Assembly (NCBI GenBank): GCA_914767715.1
Contig: OU612071.1
Span: 11,763,493 to 11,827,492 of the forward strand
Direction: 5' to 3'
DNA length: 64,000 bases
From: Membranipora membranacea
Taxonomy: Eukaryota; Bryozoa; Gymnolaemata; Cheilostomatida; Membraniporidae
Shown: in pieces, positions 43,501 to 55,488 of the stretch
How the letters are laid out: every line of letters starts with the position of its first letter
Numbering within the stretch: position 1 is the first letter of the stretch
The notes under the pieces: model-generated
What the model was told of the DNA's origin: nothing
Database searches by the model: none
What the model saw: only the letters and a program-made list of their open reading frames with translations
Translations under genes and position numbers: made by a program

Positions 43501-45370
43501 CAACCACGGCAATCAATGAAACCTCCCAACACATCTCGAACATCAACATGACAATTAATGAGCAGGCAGCAATGATAGATTTGATGAAAGTGTCAAATAC
43601 TATGGTGAAAGCCTACTCCTGTGAGTGAATTGAGTCATTCATATACACTTAGGTTATATATTATAAAGAGCAGCCATAGGGCATATGTAGGCGCAAGTAT
43701 TTCATTCTTGTTAGGACAATTTTAGCCGGAAGAGCATTCAGGACCATGTGCTCCTGTTTACCAAATTTAGTCATTGGGTCATTATCAAGTTTTTATTATG
43801 CATTGCTGGCCCCAAGTACTCATGTTAAACACTAGCTTACGCTCCAAAAGTGTGTCATTTTGTCACGATATCAAATCAATCATCTTCTAGCAGTCCATTG
43901 TGTCGAAACTATAATGGTAAGGGATGTCGATCATTGCGCTCGATATTTACTGAGAACTTTGTGTGTTTTTCTGCTCATGCAATGCAATCAAGACTTTATT
44001 GATAATGTCCAATAACCATGACCTTTTGCTAAAAGACCTTTCAATGAGCGATGATTCTTGGAATAGATGCTAAAGTGGGTTATGATCTCATCACTGAGGT
44101 TGGGCACCTTAACTCTATTGTGCTATTCTCAGGCACTTTCCCATATGTGGTCTTTATGGCGATCCCTCATGTTGATGCTCAGTGTTGATGCTGTGAAATT
44201 TGCGATAATCTTCAATGCCTTTCTACAACACTAAATCATCAACTTATCAATACTACATAGGGTGAATCATTACTTAATAAAAATTATAATTTTTTTTTAA
44301 GGTGGTAAGTGTACCAATGAGTCAAGCGCTTGCACACTTGGAGACTATTCAGAACTCACCTGCCAGAGGGGCTTTTTTAAGTCTCATGATGGCTTTGATG
44401 ATGGAAGTACATACACCTCCTTTGGTCAAATTAAAACAAATCTGAAGAATCCGGGATTTAAAGGACTCAAGATTACACTTCACCAGTTTGATGTTAGTTG
44501 AGTATATATATACATGAAGACTTTCATGGTAGATTGATTCTTGAATGGTTCATCATTTTGGCAGGAAAATGACCCACGCTGCTGCTCTGTGTATGATATA
44601 TAGTTGATATTCTGGTAGAAACTGATTGTCTCGTTATAATTCATACCATTCTAAGTCCATTTCTCCAGATGCACATGTTAATAGTTATCCACAAAATTGA
44701 GTCTTAGCTCAGTTTAATATAATTCCAGATAAATAAGGGACATTCTGATCAATAAGAAAGTTTCTACTGTTGATAAATACACAAATTGTTCCCAATTATT
44801 TCTGCATTCAATATTTTGACTGTTAAAATCTAATATGTGCTACGTTTCCATATGTTAGAATATAGGAGAATTTGTAGTGCAGTTCATATGGTGAAAAAAG
44901 CATCCCTGCCAAAGCAGACATTAATTTGTTGTGCTATAACCCCACAATGATAATTTGCTCGAATGGGCAATAGTGGCATGAATTTCACCTTGATTTAATT
45001 GTGAGAGAATGAGTGTCATATTGATTTAGTTGAGTTGATTTTATTTTTTTGATGCATTTTGCGTTATATTGTTACACATTCTCTTTTATAGTCAAACCCT
45101 CCAACTAACGACGCATGCGAATCAGATGAAATCGCAATAACCGTATCTGAAAAGAACTTTAAGCACTGTGGCACTGCAATTAGTGATTTAGTATTATACT
45201 TTGATGTATCAGCGATAGGTGAAGGATTCATACAGATAAGGTTTTTGGGTCTAACTGACAACGTATATTCCGGTTTTATGATTGAGTTCGATTTCCAATT
45301 AATGCCTTTTCCTGAATCAGCTTACAAATCAACCGAGAATGATGTGGTAGTTTTTTATGTGGGTCCATGA
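34321..45370 (+). CDS. Type II membrane protein with coiled-coil stalk and CUB-like domain (copy B, 9 coding exons)
   Basis: Gene model: 34321-34528, 36733-36837, 37277-37339, 37875-37955, 39019-39099, 39643-39723, 42475-43620, 44302-44492, 45092-45370. The exons total 2235 nt, 744 codons plus TGA, with all frames and GT-AG borders intact. It has three 27-residue repeat exons where copy A has five, so it is 54 residues shorter. The membrane exon is identical to copy A, the stalk nearly so, and the CUB-like domain is strongly changed. The intron before the stalk exon contains the 200-N gap, so an unseen exon there cannot be excluded, although the flanking bases abut in copy A. Confidence 0.83.
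35712..35917 (+). repeat. tRNA-derived SINE (family 1), copy B
   Basis: Same element as 3530-3735, with A- and B-box-like segments preserved and the CCCGAC-rich body. Confidence 0.58.
36733..36837 (+). CDS. Exon 2: linker (copy B)
   Basis: The 105-nt phase 1 linker exon, start GGTTNEPHGGTFDV. One residue differs from copy A (TLSLAQ instead of TLSRAQ). Splice sites are intact. Confidence 0.78.
37277..37339 (+). CDS. Exon 3: short helical linker (copy B)
   Basis: The 63-nt exon encoding the charged 21-residue linker. Its first full codon is CAG instead of CGG, giving QSLAAITKRQ where copy A has RSLAAITKRQ. The donor is GTGAGG. Confidence 0.73.
37875..37955 (+). CDS. Repeat exon 4a, 27 residues (copy B)
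   Basis: Equivalent of 5689-5769 and identical in protein (YPSKQPVEDTTFQG onward). Same acceptor and donor as in copy A. Confidence 0.78.
38031..38267 (+). mobile_element. MITE family member in the 4a-4b intron (copy B)
   Basis: Counterpart of 5845-6082 with a few substitutions. It directly precedes the deletion that removed half of the neighbouring CCCTATAGG element. Confidence 0.68.
38281..38449. mobile_element. Half-deleted relic of the 364-bp element (copy B)
   Basis: Retains the right portion, ending TAAACTCCTATAGGGT, but the left inverted repeat and SINE are gone. Copy B joins GATTAGCATAGAT directly to TGCATGCATATGG. Confidence 0.7.
39019..39099 (+). CDS. Repeat exon 4b, 27 residues (copy B)
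   Basis: Equivalent of 7030-7110. It encodes YPTKQPVGDTTVQGHLG, with Ile-to-Val and Gln-to-Leu changes, ending NRQKSQQL. Splice sites are intact. Confidence 0.76.
39643..39723 (+). CDS. Repeat exon 4e, 27 residues (copy B)
   Basis: Equivalent of 9141-9221. It encodes YPTKQPVGDTTVQDPQG, with a Gly-to-Asp change. The 4c and 4d exons of copy A have no counterpart between this exon and 4b. Confidence 0.76.
39911..40152 (+). mobile_element. Full-length MITE family member found only in copy B
   Basis: Begins GGGGGGTCTTTCAATTAGAA and ends AAAAGACCCCC, 242 bp, with all the inner landmarks. It lies in the copy-B-only segment beside a SINE. Confidence 0.75.
40594..40785 (+). repeat. tRNA-derived SINE (family 1), extra member in copy B
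   Basis: The same A box and B box (CGGTTCGAGTCCAGG) and CCCGACCCGTTGACTC-type body. It lies in a segment of about 1 kb (39798-40790) that has no equivalent at this position in copy A, together with a full-length MITE at 39911-40152. Confidence 0.58.
41495..42153. mobile_element. TTAA-bordered MITE (copy B)
   Basis: Counterpart of 10009-10666 with both inverted repeats intact. It ends 46 bp before the N gap. Confidence 0.76.
42200..42399. other. Assembly gap of exactly 200 N
   Basis: A run of N flanked by CTTGTTTT and TATGATTCATGG. In copy A the same flanks are contiguous (about 10705), so relative to copy A essentially no sequence is missing. The round number suggests a placeholder gap. Confidence 0.95.
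42475..43620 (+). CDS. Exon 5: coiled-coil stalk with 58-residue repeats (copy B)
   Basis: The same 1146-nt length and repeat pattern as copy A, with about 11 residue changes scattered over 382 (for example FSNSF to FSHSF and MNKHIE to MNQHIE). No indels. The 58-residue units begin at 42942. Confidence 0.88.
44302..44492 (+). CDS. Exon 6: first half of CUB-like domain (copy B)
   Basis: A 191-nt exon equivalent to 12564-12754. All cysteines are kept. Five of about 63 residues differ from copy A (for example SKLTC to SELTC, GFLKS to GFFKS, DDPST to DDGST), with few silent changes. Confidence 0.75.
45092..45370 (+). CDS. Exon 7: second half of CUB-like domain and stop (copy B)
   Basis: Same length (279 nt) and reading frame as copy A. 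The cysteine followed by ESDEIAITV, the KHCG motif, the LVLYFDVSA strand and YSGFMIEFDFQL are all present. About 22 of 92 residues differ from copy A, concentrated between the two cysteines, in the loop after EGFIQI, and at the C terminus (VFYVGP instead of YFIEST). Confidence 0.78.
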   Translation, partial: SNPPTNDACESDEIAITVSEKNFKHCGTAISDLVLYFDVSAIGEGFIQIRFLGLTDNVYSGFMIEFDFQLMPFPESAYKSTENDVVVFYVGP

Positions 45371-45405
45371 GTATTATGATGATGATGATTTTTAATTTTT
45401 TTTAG

Positions 45406-45525
45406 TTCAATTTCAAATTAATGCGTTTAACTGAATCAGCTTACAATGCAACCACAGATGGTGTGGAATATTATTTGGATTATGCTGTTTATTTTTTTGA
45501 GTATTATGAAACTTATTATTCATGA
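45406..45525 (+). other. Duplicate of the exon 7 3' end: possible alternative last exon (copy B)
   Basis: Counterpart of 13664-13783, also open for 40 codons including the stop, with Ala-to-Arg (LMRLTESAYN) as the visible change. The same acceptor-like TTTTTTAG precedes it. Confidence 0.4.
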
Positions 45526-45598
45526 ACTTTTTTTCCATGTGAAAAACCAATATGTCTAATTTAATTTTAACTGTCTTATTTTAATTTATAAGAAATTG

Positions 45599-45604
45599 AA
45601 TAAA
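45599..45604 (+). promoter_or_regulatory. Candidate polyadenylation signal AATAAA (copy B gene)
   Basis: Same position relative to the stop as the copy A signal at 13857. Assignment is by position only. Confidence 0.42.
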
Positions 45605-46057
45605 ATCTTATTTCAAAGCTTTCATTAATTATTGCTTATGATGTCAGTACAGAGTTAATGCATAAGGATATAAAATTATATGGGAAGCCTTGGCGATTAG
45701 AAGACAGCTATATTATGAATGTTTATTGGGTCAGGTTTCAGAACTCAAAATTTCATAAAATTATGCATGTAGAAATAGAAGGAAAGCCAACCCCTGAGTT
45801 CATCTCTTTATCTGGAAAGGTTTTGCATGATGTTGTGAGCTCTCAACAAATCTTATTCCGACAACAAACAATATTGATCTGATGGGTGTAAGGACAGTCT
45901 GAGCCAATTATTGAGTAATTCTGTGATAGATCCTCTCTTGTGTGGCTCTGGCGCTGGTCCAAGCGATCAATTGATTCATTTAAAATCGAAAGCGACTGAC
46001 AAAAGTCTGGCTCAGATCAGGGAGAATGGAAAATTTTTCCTGCTCAGATTCACAGCT

Positions 46058-46111
46058 AGCCCTTAAAAGCGTCCGGGATGGCGATCGCCATCCCGAATGC
46101 TTTTAAGGGCT
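46058..46111. repeat. 54-bp near-perfect palindrome (copy B)
   Basis: Same palindrome as 14316-14369, unchanged. Confidence 0.9.
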
Positions 46112-49100
46112 GATTGTGCTCAGATCGAAGTCTTCTGCCAGTGTAGTGGTAGTTTTTTCCCTGTTTTACAACATAAAAACTACAGTATAGCAGAAGATCC
46201 TTCAATTATGAGGTAGGCCTATCACTCTCTTTTGTCTAAGGACATCAATTTGTTTTCGCAATTGCACGAGCTGTGCTGTCCACCAGAAAAAAGACATCAT
46301 GAATCATACCTTGTGCTAAATTGTCTGAACAATTTATTCATAATTGCTTGCAGAACTTTCGTAGGACTAAAGAGTTATCGAGCCTCTGATGCAATACTGT
46401 TGGCTGGCTTTTCCCTCCAGCCACAGGTGTGTTTTCAACCTGGCGCTAACGGTTTTCAAGCGGATTGTGGTTCTGTACAGGGGCGTAGAGAGTTACCCCA
46501 AACATATCTGTGGTTGAATTTGTAACCTAATAATAAGCTAAACACGAGATCAAGCTTGATTCATTTGCTAAAATAGTTCATTGGTTGCACCCCACCCCCC
46601 CTCCCTACACTGGTCACACTGCAGGCAAAAATGATGGGGCTTGACCAGTAGTTGGGGGCCCACTCCAAACACATCTTGCTGTTCATGATAAGCTGCAGAA
46701 CTCAATATTTGCCTTTCGATGGCCACTGAGAACGGCGGGATAGAGGCTTATGGATGTTAATTTTTTTACATTGAGAAGTAGGCGGGTTTTTTGAGAAGTA
46801 GGTTGAAGTATGATTCCAGGCTTGATGAAGAGGACTTGCTTGGTGTGGTGTAGAATCATGCAATATACATTCTCCTTCGTTTATTTTGTGATTCATAGCA
46901 ATATTATCTGCATATTTGACAAATAGATGGACAGAAGTCATTTGTGAACACATTCCAGGGAGAAGGCCTAAGAACTGTCCCATGGTACTCCTGGGGTTAT
47001 ATCCTTGAGAAAGGACATGTATCATCTGATCTTTACACAATGCTGGCAATTGTTCAGAACTCACAATCACACTTAACTTTTTAATTGATGCTCCACTACA
47101 TGAGCTGTCAGATAATAAGACTCCAGATAAAATCATCTATACTTGCCGGTTTTGCTGAGGCGCATTTCAGGAATTGATAGCAGTTGGTGCTAACTCAACG
47201 TCATGATTATTTTTATTCGATTGCGCTCTACGAGAGTTATCATACTAAACGACCTCTTATTATAAAATGTTAATAAATATTTTACTTGTAATAAATATAG
47301 GTATAGTGATTTGTTCTTGATATATTCTTGTGCAAAAATTATTAAGATTTTATAACTTTAATAGCACAATGCAACTGTATTGCAACATCATCACCACTTA
47401 AACTGAAAATTGAAAATGTGAGCAGACGTGAAAAATACAAAAATACGTCTAGTCTTAATTTTTACAAGTACAGACAATTCCCAACTTTAAACCTACACAA
47501 TAACGCACAGATGCAAAAGAAATATCGGTCATAGATGCAATCAGAGAAAAAGCTGTATCAACAACTGAACGCTGTGTAGAGAAAAATTTGATGCTGCACA
47601 CCGCATATCAGCTATGAAGGAGGGAAAGAAATATCATTGACTTAAATTATTTGTCCTGATGTCGATAACCATGTAAGGCTGTCAGTCTAAGAAGAGTTAC
47701 GCTGCTTGAGTATTTAGGCATTGAAGTCTGAATCGTCATAGCAATATGATGAACAAGCTACAAAATAAACAGCAAGACCATAAATCTGTAGATATAACTT
47801 GATGAAGTATGAACCAACAATTTATTCACTAACAACAAGGTTAACACTTGAGGTACCAATGCTATCATCATACGTGTTACTCCTGCCCAATCCGGAATGA
47901 GTTGATTCTTAACATTCATAATATATCCATGTTTATGATAACAATATGGGTTTTTGGCTTGAGAAGCATTGATTTCAATGTATTACCTAGTTTCCAGAAC
48001 AGTACAGCCATTATAGCTTTAATACAAGTTTGTTGTCAGAGTGCTTACCTTACTGGATCTCGTGTCATTATGTCCTTGCATCACTTTCACCTGCTTCGGT
48101 TTTGCTGTAATCAGATAAAATCAATTATAGATGATGACTTTTGGTCAATTAGAAATTTGAGACACACATCTCAGATACACCCACACAGCCTCCCCATTTC
48201 ACCAGAATTATATATATTACATATTAATTTTGGTAGGTCATAGGTCTGGGGACTGTTGTACGGAACCAAAGATATGATGGGTTACTTTAAAAAGAATAAA
48301 CTGGAGAAGTCTGTTTGTGAGCTGACAGTTTTAACAGACTCACTATAACATAGCTTAGTTTTGTTTTTTTAGTTTTACAGGCATCAGGCTAGCATCTATA
48401 ACTTGTCTCACCTTTTGTTCAATTTGGATTTATGATTTTTACACACTAAATTTGCAGCCAAAATCATTATCATGACTTCAAGTCCAAGTGGATCTGATTT
48501 CACATTCACTCCGGAGAGGCATTTTTGATCAGGCGGTGAGCGATCAGGAGGATTTTAAAATTAAAAACTGCCCGTAACTGAGTGATCATGACATGTTAGG
48601 GAGCTCGTTACCAAATCATGCAGTCATTGTTAAAAGACACAGAATATGCAATTTGGGAAAAAATTTTCCCATTTGGCAGACCAAATAAGCGATGATTTTG
48701 AGCAAAGTGCGAGCGATGATTTGCTTTAAAAAGCCTCGCTCTTTATAATTGAACGACCATATAAGCTCTCTTGCTAAAGAGTATGCAGATAGAACGGTCA
48801 TTTTGCAGTTTTTATGGACAATTAAGGACTTCTGTAAAGATACTCATCAGCTTAACAAAAACAAACTAAAATTCATTATGTAACAAACCCATGTATTATG
48901 TATTCAAATTAACAGTTCTTTTGTTTCACCAGCTTAAGCTGGAGACTCGTTTCAACTCCAAACTAGTTGTCACTGCTCTCATCTGCAGGATTAGGTTCAG
49001 TCCAATTTCCGGGGGACAATAGAGTGATTTACTCTTCAAACAGGGGATCCAGGGTGCAATATTGTGCCAGGAGTGTATTTGTTGCAGCTTCTGGCTACCT

Positions 49101-50900
49101 CCCAACATCTTTATGGGGTGTTGGCCGTCCGTGATTGGTCTGGGGGGATTTGGGCCCGCCCTGGTCTTTGTGTTGGTGTGTTCCCTGTATACCTGGTAAA
49201 ACTTATCCTGTTTCAGTGTTCTTTTATCAGTCAGTGCACTCAGCGCATTAGCAATTGAACTCAGACAGTTTTGAAAGTATATCGAAGTCTATTTTACAAA
49301 ATCAGTTTAGAGGAAAGAAGGCAAAAGGTACGAATATTAATCTTATCATTATACGGCAACCTGCATTCTTCATTGAAGGATTAATTATATTGTATATACC
49401 TTAAATTGTGTAAAGGCTCAATTTGACACCTTATCATTGTACGTTTTGGAAATAACACTTTACTTTAAAAGTTGTTAAGTAAGAGTACAAAGTTGACTTT
49501 TTGAGAACTGTGTTATGCGTTTATATTATTGTTTAATAATGACATATGACATGTAGTCATTGTTTGTGTAAATCTTTTATAGATTTCACGGTAGTTATCT
49601 CAGTAAAGGTCATCAATAAAGGTTATACATTAATTGACAATAGTCTGAGTTACGTCAGTAAAATCCCAAGTCAAAAATCCCCTAAGCTGAACGTCTAATG
49701 ATAGGGAATCATTAAAACTTCCCTTGGGGAATTAAGATCAGAGACTGCCAAAATCACTATCCAATCGTGGAGCTGAGCATGCGGGTCCAGCTAGTGATCT
49801 CAGTTCCCAATGGCCGACTATTTGATGAATATATGATTATGTACATTCTGAATAAACTATTTGGGAGCAATAGGACAAATATTGATAAATGAATGCCAAG
49901 ACTGGGCAATCCAGAACAAGATGCGCCTAAACATCGCTCTGATGAAAATATCATGGTCCAACACCTCTCTTCACTTCCCCATTGCTTAACATGCAAATTA
50001 TGTTGACTTCTCACCTCCAAAAGCCTGCTTCAGGTTCTTTCAATTCTCTAACCAGACCACTCAAATGGACTGCTTCTGCTCTGTCATACTTGAGAGTATC
50101 GGATGGAAACTGATTGTAAGATTTTCTTCGGCGCTCCCACAAACACAGCAAGTGCATTTTTACAGGTTTACCAGCTAATTTTGCCTAAACTGACTCGTCT
50201 GCATAAAGCGCCCCAAATTGATTTTGCTAAAATCATTTAAAACCTCTCTCACCAAAATTTCAATTGCAAATCCACCAGGCAACATTTTCATGCCTCAATA
50301 TCACTGACCGCAGTATTATCAACTTGCCTAGGTCCTGTTTTGACATCAGTCATACTAATCATTTTAATTTCGAGAAGGGGTGCAACAGGTTGACCTAATT
50401 TAATTACAGGTGTATTACCTAATGGTGAGCATGGCGATTTCCAATGACATAAATATGCTGTCCTAGAAGGCTAGAGCATGCATCCCACAAGGAACCGGGA
50501 TTTTATGACAATCGGGGCATTACAGACATATCCAGACATGTTTTAGACACAGGCACTCGATGATTATTCGCTTACTTTTTCCGCCATCTGTTTTCAGTAG
50601 TTTCGGAAATATGACCATCTGATAATTGCACTCTCGGTAACAACGTGCCCTCATCCAGATACCTAGTTGAAAAAAGGTAATACTGGGGTCAACAGCAGAC
50701 TCTAGTCACACTACCATGTATGTTTCAATATCTATTTTGCCTTTAACGGATAAGGAGTTGCCTGCTCTTGATACCCGAGCAAGCAACTCCCGCTTACAGG
50801 TAACTGTGGGTTGCCTGAGCAATGAAACTGATGTTTTATTGGCGTTGACCAGTTTTTATTCATTCTTAACGGGTGTAGTCACATACACAAAGTAATAAAT
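46112..50900. other. Intergenic region without a recognisable gene (copy B)
   Basis: Counterpart of about 14370-19150 of copy A, nearly identical over long stretches. It contains only unsupported short frames (for example 46232-46525 plus, 46702-47136 minus, 47848-48243 plus). Confidence 0.5.
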
Positions 50901-50960
50901 TATATATATATACAAATATATATAAATGAAGACTGACATCTGCTGGTTTTCTGTTTGCAG

Positions 50961-51966
50961 ACATCTGGTGGCGAGAACAGCTCGAGGAGAGAATTCTGGT
51001 ATGAGAGTTCTTCAGCCTCAGGCAACCTGCAAAGATAAAAATAAACAGCAGTTAGATAACGGGAGAGAGGCTAAGGGTGTGGGGAACTTTGTGGTTAACA
51101 TGGACATGATACTGTATGTGCTGCAGGACTTCCAAAAGGGACACAGGACATTGGAAACTTGCCAGGATTGTATCGTCGGGATGAGCGTAACAAGAAAGAA
51201 AGGCCTTACATGCAGCATTTCATTAACATGCTAGTAAAGAGGCTCCATCGGTTCTACAAAGCAGCGCAGGAGAGCAGGAGGGGCAGTTCGGACATGCTGT
51301 GCAGGATAGCTGCCTTGGCATGCACGGGGCATGTCAGCTGCTTGCATCACTAGACATGTCACTGCTGGCCCAATCAAACTGCCAAAAGCTGGCCAAGCTG
51401 GTGGACAATGAGATGACAGACATAAATAACAGAGACCTGAACGGACTGGCAGGGAAAAATTTAATGATAACAAACTATGAGGCCTGAGTGGGGGTGGGAG
51501 GGGGCGATTGCCATAATCCGTTGACAGCCGCTACAATTCGGTAAGGTTTGGCAATAAAGAGAAGATTGGCCTATGTGCCACACAAGGGGTAACAACTGCC
51601 ATCGGACAACGATGGGCAGGGTGCAAAGCCCTACCAATAATCCAAGTAAATCATCGGGTCAGCACGTCCGTGGGGTGCTTCGGCGACAATCATCAGATGT
51701 GTTCCAGACTGGTTGGCAGCAGCTGCTGCGGGACAGAAGAGGACAACTGGATGCTCAGTAGTTCACTGTTCCGGTCTGGGGTGTATAAACTGCAACGAAG
51801 AAGAGAAAAAAAATCTGTTAGATGTTTTCAATATTCGCCTTCATGCCAACGCCCTTCAAGCGACCAAACTTGGATTTAGTCTACAGCGCAACCAGGCATT
51901 TAACAGGGCATTGATTAAAAATATGCTAAAGAATGTCCTATTCAGTAGCCAAGAGCAAGAACCATG
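50961..51966 (+). pseudogene. Decayed coding remnant, possibly transposase-derived (copy B)
   Basis: Counterpart of 19207-20212. The frameshifted segments are the same, so decay preceded the duplication or haplotype split. Confidence 0.4.
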
Positions 51967-53729
51967 AAGAACAAAGACAAAGTGTTCTGAGCTTTTAAGC
52001 GTTTAGTTGACAAAAATACATTTTGAATCGGACCTTACTCATGGGCCATTAGTGTTTTCCATATTACGTCAACACGTCTGACAGCTGGAAAGATCAGATG
52101 CAGCTAATTAGGTAAAATTCTGAGCAAAACCTTGAACTCTGAAAAGTTGACGCACCATTTTTCATACAAATTTTAAGACCAGAAACAAGCTATAGCATAT
52201 GTTGTTATGGCACACACAATATCTGTTGGCACGGTATACTGATCAAATTTTATACTTCATTATTACATGTTCTGTAAAACTCACCAGTTTTACCCAGTTG
52301 TAGTGGTAATATTTAGAAATAAGGTCTTTTATTCATACGTTACATTTATGTGGAGATATGCACAACAGAGAAAAAGTGAATAGCGCAGTGACGACACGTC
52401 ACTGAATTAGAGAAGACACTGAGCCTGTATCAAATAGCCAATAGTTTCCAGTCTAGAGTATTTATATGTTTATGATAGAGACAGTCAGTACCAATCTTTA
52501 TATATTTGTTTTATTCTCATTTTCTTTAGCAAATTTATGCACCGAATATAAAGTTTTTGTTCTTGTAAATTAAACAATCATGTAAATCTTTCTAAATGAA
52601 AGACTGAAAGAACTGGACTTTGAATGAACTGCCCCAGATACTTTTGCTGAAAATGCATCGCTTATTCCAATTAAAACTCCCCCTGGGTCATTCTTATTGA
52701 AAAGATCCAGAGCGATTAGCGCTCAGAGCGAAGAAAAAGGAGGAAGACAGTCTATAATACCCTCTGTTCTAGCCCCTTACACAGAACCACTTAGAAGTAG
52801 CGGTCGAATCTAATGTTATGAAGAAGGGCAACATTTGTGTCCAGTGACAACTCCAAGTAGAAATACAATGTTGTAAGGAAATGCAGGCTAGTCATAATTA
52901 TCTAAACCACATTGTTGTTGATTGAAACAGACCCTAGACAAGCAAGGGCCCCTTGGACTAACATGCCTTTACTTTGCCAACGTCCTGTATCAACAACTCA
53001 ATACACCAAACGTTCGGTGTTTTTGGGCTGGTTGATACTGGACATCAGCAAACTACAGGCTTGCATGTCCACGGGGCCAATGGCACCAACCACTCATTCC
53101 CCTTTTAATTATCTCCTCATATATCCTGTATTGAACAAGCTTGTCAAGATAGGCTAGCTTTTTTATAGACTTGCATTGCATCATGTATTTTAAGACTTGA
53201 TGTAGTGACAATAGGCACTGCATTCAAAACTATAGAGTATTTTTAATTGTGGGATATACTTTTTCATCGACTTCTCCTTGCCCTACCCAGCGGGCAAATA
53301 GTTGTCTAAACTGAGTTGGAAAGAGGTTACCGGAAGAGGCTGAACACTGTTGCCAATAGTATGCCATATGGACCGGTGGACGAGGTTGCCAAAAAGGGAT
53401 TTTTAGCAACCTCTTATAGAAGTTTAATAGAGGTTTTATATCCTTCTCAGGGAAGGATATATCAGGGATATTATTAACTGTCTCTATCCAATATTATCCG
53501 ATATTAAGATTATCGTTAAATTATTTGTTATATTTATTTATTTTATAAAATTACCTAGAAGGCCTGTGGGAGAGGGAGGAAGAGGTACTGGCTGAGTGGG
53601 GTCTGTAGTGTGCTTCTGCCTTGCTAAGAGCATTTAGCATTTGGTATTTAGATACCTAGCAAAAATAATTAATTCATAATTTAACAAATGTCTCACTTCC
53701 TGACCACCACTTGTTGTGTTGCGTATTAA

Positions 53730-53975
53730 GTGGTGCCAGAAGCAATTGATTCAATCAATGGTCACGTCTTATTTGCCTATTTCAAATTTCTTGGATGTGA
53801 TACTGGTTCACAGGAATTAATTGAGGATGCTCATGTCTTATTTGATTACTTGGTGTCTGGATGTAAAGCATTCTCAAAAACAAGCACTTCGCTAGGGGAG
53901 ACAAATGCTACATTGGTCTGCAAATTACATCGACCTAACCGTGACAACCATTTTACACTCAGCCTAGACCTCTAG
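53730..53975 (+). other. Unassigned 81-codon frame inside the copy-B transposon
   Basis: A reading frame (VPEAIDSINGHVLFAYFKFL onward) lies between the outer transposon's left end and the nested element. It might be a transposase scrap. No motif is recognisable. Confidence 0.2.
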
Positions 53976-54010
53976 GATTGGTACTGCAGTAAATTTGTAC
54001 CATCGAAACC

Positions 54011-55488
54011 CAGGGCTCTCAACCTGGGAGGATTCGAAACCTGAGTTTTGATATTAGCATGTCATATAGTGGTATTTTAAAGGTGTAAAACACCCTGAGC
54101 ATAAACAGCTGAGGGTACGCCTGAGATGGCACAGAAATATTGTCAGGTGAAACCCCTGATATTTGAAGATTATGTGCAAAGAATAGCTGGCAAAGCAAGT
54201 CAAAGAATATATGTTGTTAAAAAAATGTTGCATCTAAGTTCAAAGCCATTAGCTTTCATGATGTTCAAAGGTTTTGTAGTTTCCCTCTTGATGTACTGTC
54301 TGCCTGTTTTGCACATGAGCATATGTACCATAGACAAGAAATTACTAAGGAAAGTTTTTAATGTTGCCAAGAATTTGAGGCTTGACGTAGGCGACCTCGA
54401 TATTATTGTGCTGTTTTGCTGATGAGCATCACATCAAACACAATTTTTTTAGAGCGATGCCCTCAAATGCAAGTTCCATACTCTAGCAACAAGCTCCTTT
54501 ATTGACAAAGTATATGCATCCTTTCGCAACATTTCATGTTTGTGATAGCAAGTAAATCAATAAAAACCTAGAGCATTTCTTGTAAACATAAAATTGTAAA
54601 CAATTTTAGATTTGATCCAGATGAACCAATTCATATGGACAAACCAAGGCCGTCGCCACAGGCGAAAATGTATCCCCATGATGTTAAAATATGATGGTTG
54701 TAGAAATATTGATTTAAAGGCTGACGAGTCGAGGCGCCAGGGTAGAAAGCCATAATCAATGTAATTTGATGCTATTGAAATCATTGCCTGGATTTATCCG
54801 GTTCACCTGCAAAATCACTTTTTTAACATGTCTAAACTTCTATTTAGACATAATAATCTATTTCGCAAATCACTGGGATTGGCAGTTCAATAAGACCATA
54901 GCTTATCACAAATGAAATAAAATACCTGCAACAAATACCACACATTATTCTCATGCAAAAGTTTGATGTTATCTTTATTATTCATCTCAGTGGGGGTCTG
55001 GGTGTAATGTGTCGATATTCTATAATGCTTAGAAACCATTTTATTAAGCGTTTCATAAATAGAATTTATTAATATTAGTGTATTCAATTCAAATTAGAGA
55101 CTAGATTCATTCAATCATGTCAAGTTCGTTACAAGCTAAATTTTAAAAGCATTCTCAAATGCTAATTGAAATTTAGCCATATCAATTTCACATAAATGAC
55201 TTGAATAGGCAGCGCAGTGAGAGTATTTATAATCATTGGTATTATTAGTTTAGGCAGTGCAGTATTATTTACACAGCTTATCACAACTAGAATCTAATAC
55301 CTGATCATTCATTAATAATATGACATAAATTATTGTAAGGCAACATTTAGCATTGTTTATATATTATTCATCTCTGCCAATGAGCAAAATCTGAGTTTTT
55401 AGCTTACATTCTCAAATCCCCTGAGTAGCCTGAGTTGAACCCAAAAATCTGAGTAACTCGGGCTAAACCTGAGTGGTTGAGAGCCCTG
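54011..55488. mobile_element. Nested hAT-like non-autonomous element
   Basis: Perfect 14-bp inverted repeat: CAGGGCTCTCAACC at 54011 and GGTTGAGAGCCCTG at 55475-55488. The flanking 8-mers are TCGAAACC and TCAAAAAC (6 of 8 match), in line with the 8-bp duplications of hAT elements; a CAGGG start is also usual there. It holds a LINE fragment but no hAT transposase. Confidence 0.75.
54126..54422 (+). pseudogene. LINE reverse-transcriptase C-terminal fragment inside the hAT-like element
   Basis: A frame containing IAGKASQRIYVVKKMLHLSS and FKGFVVSLLMYCLPVLHMSI. This pattern (KASQRIY, a few residues, then a LxYCLPVW-like strand and a basic helix) is the region after the catalytic domain in non-LTR reverse transcriptases. 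No catalytic box is present, so it is a fragment carried by the nested transposon. Confidence 0.6.
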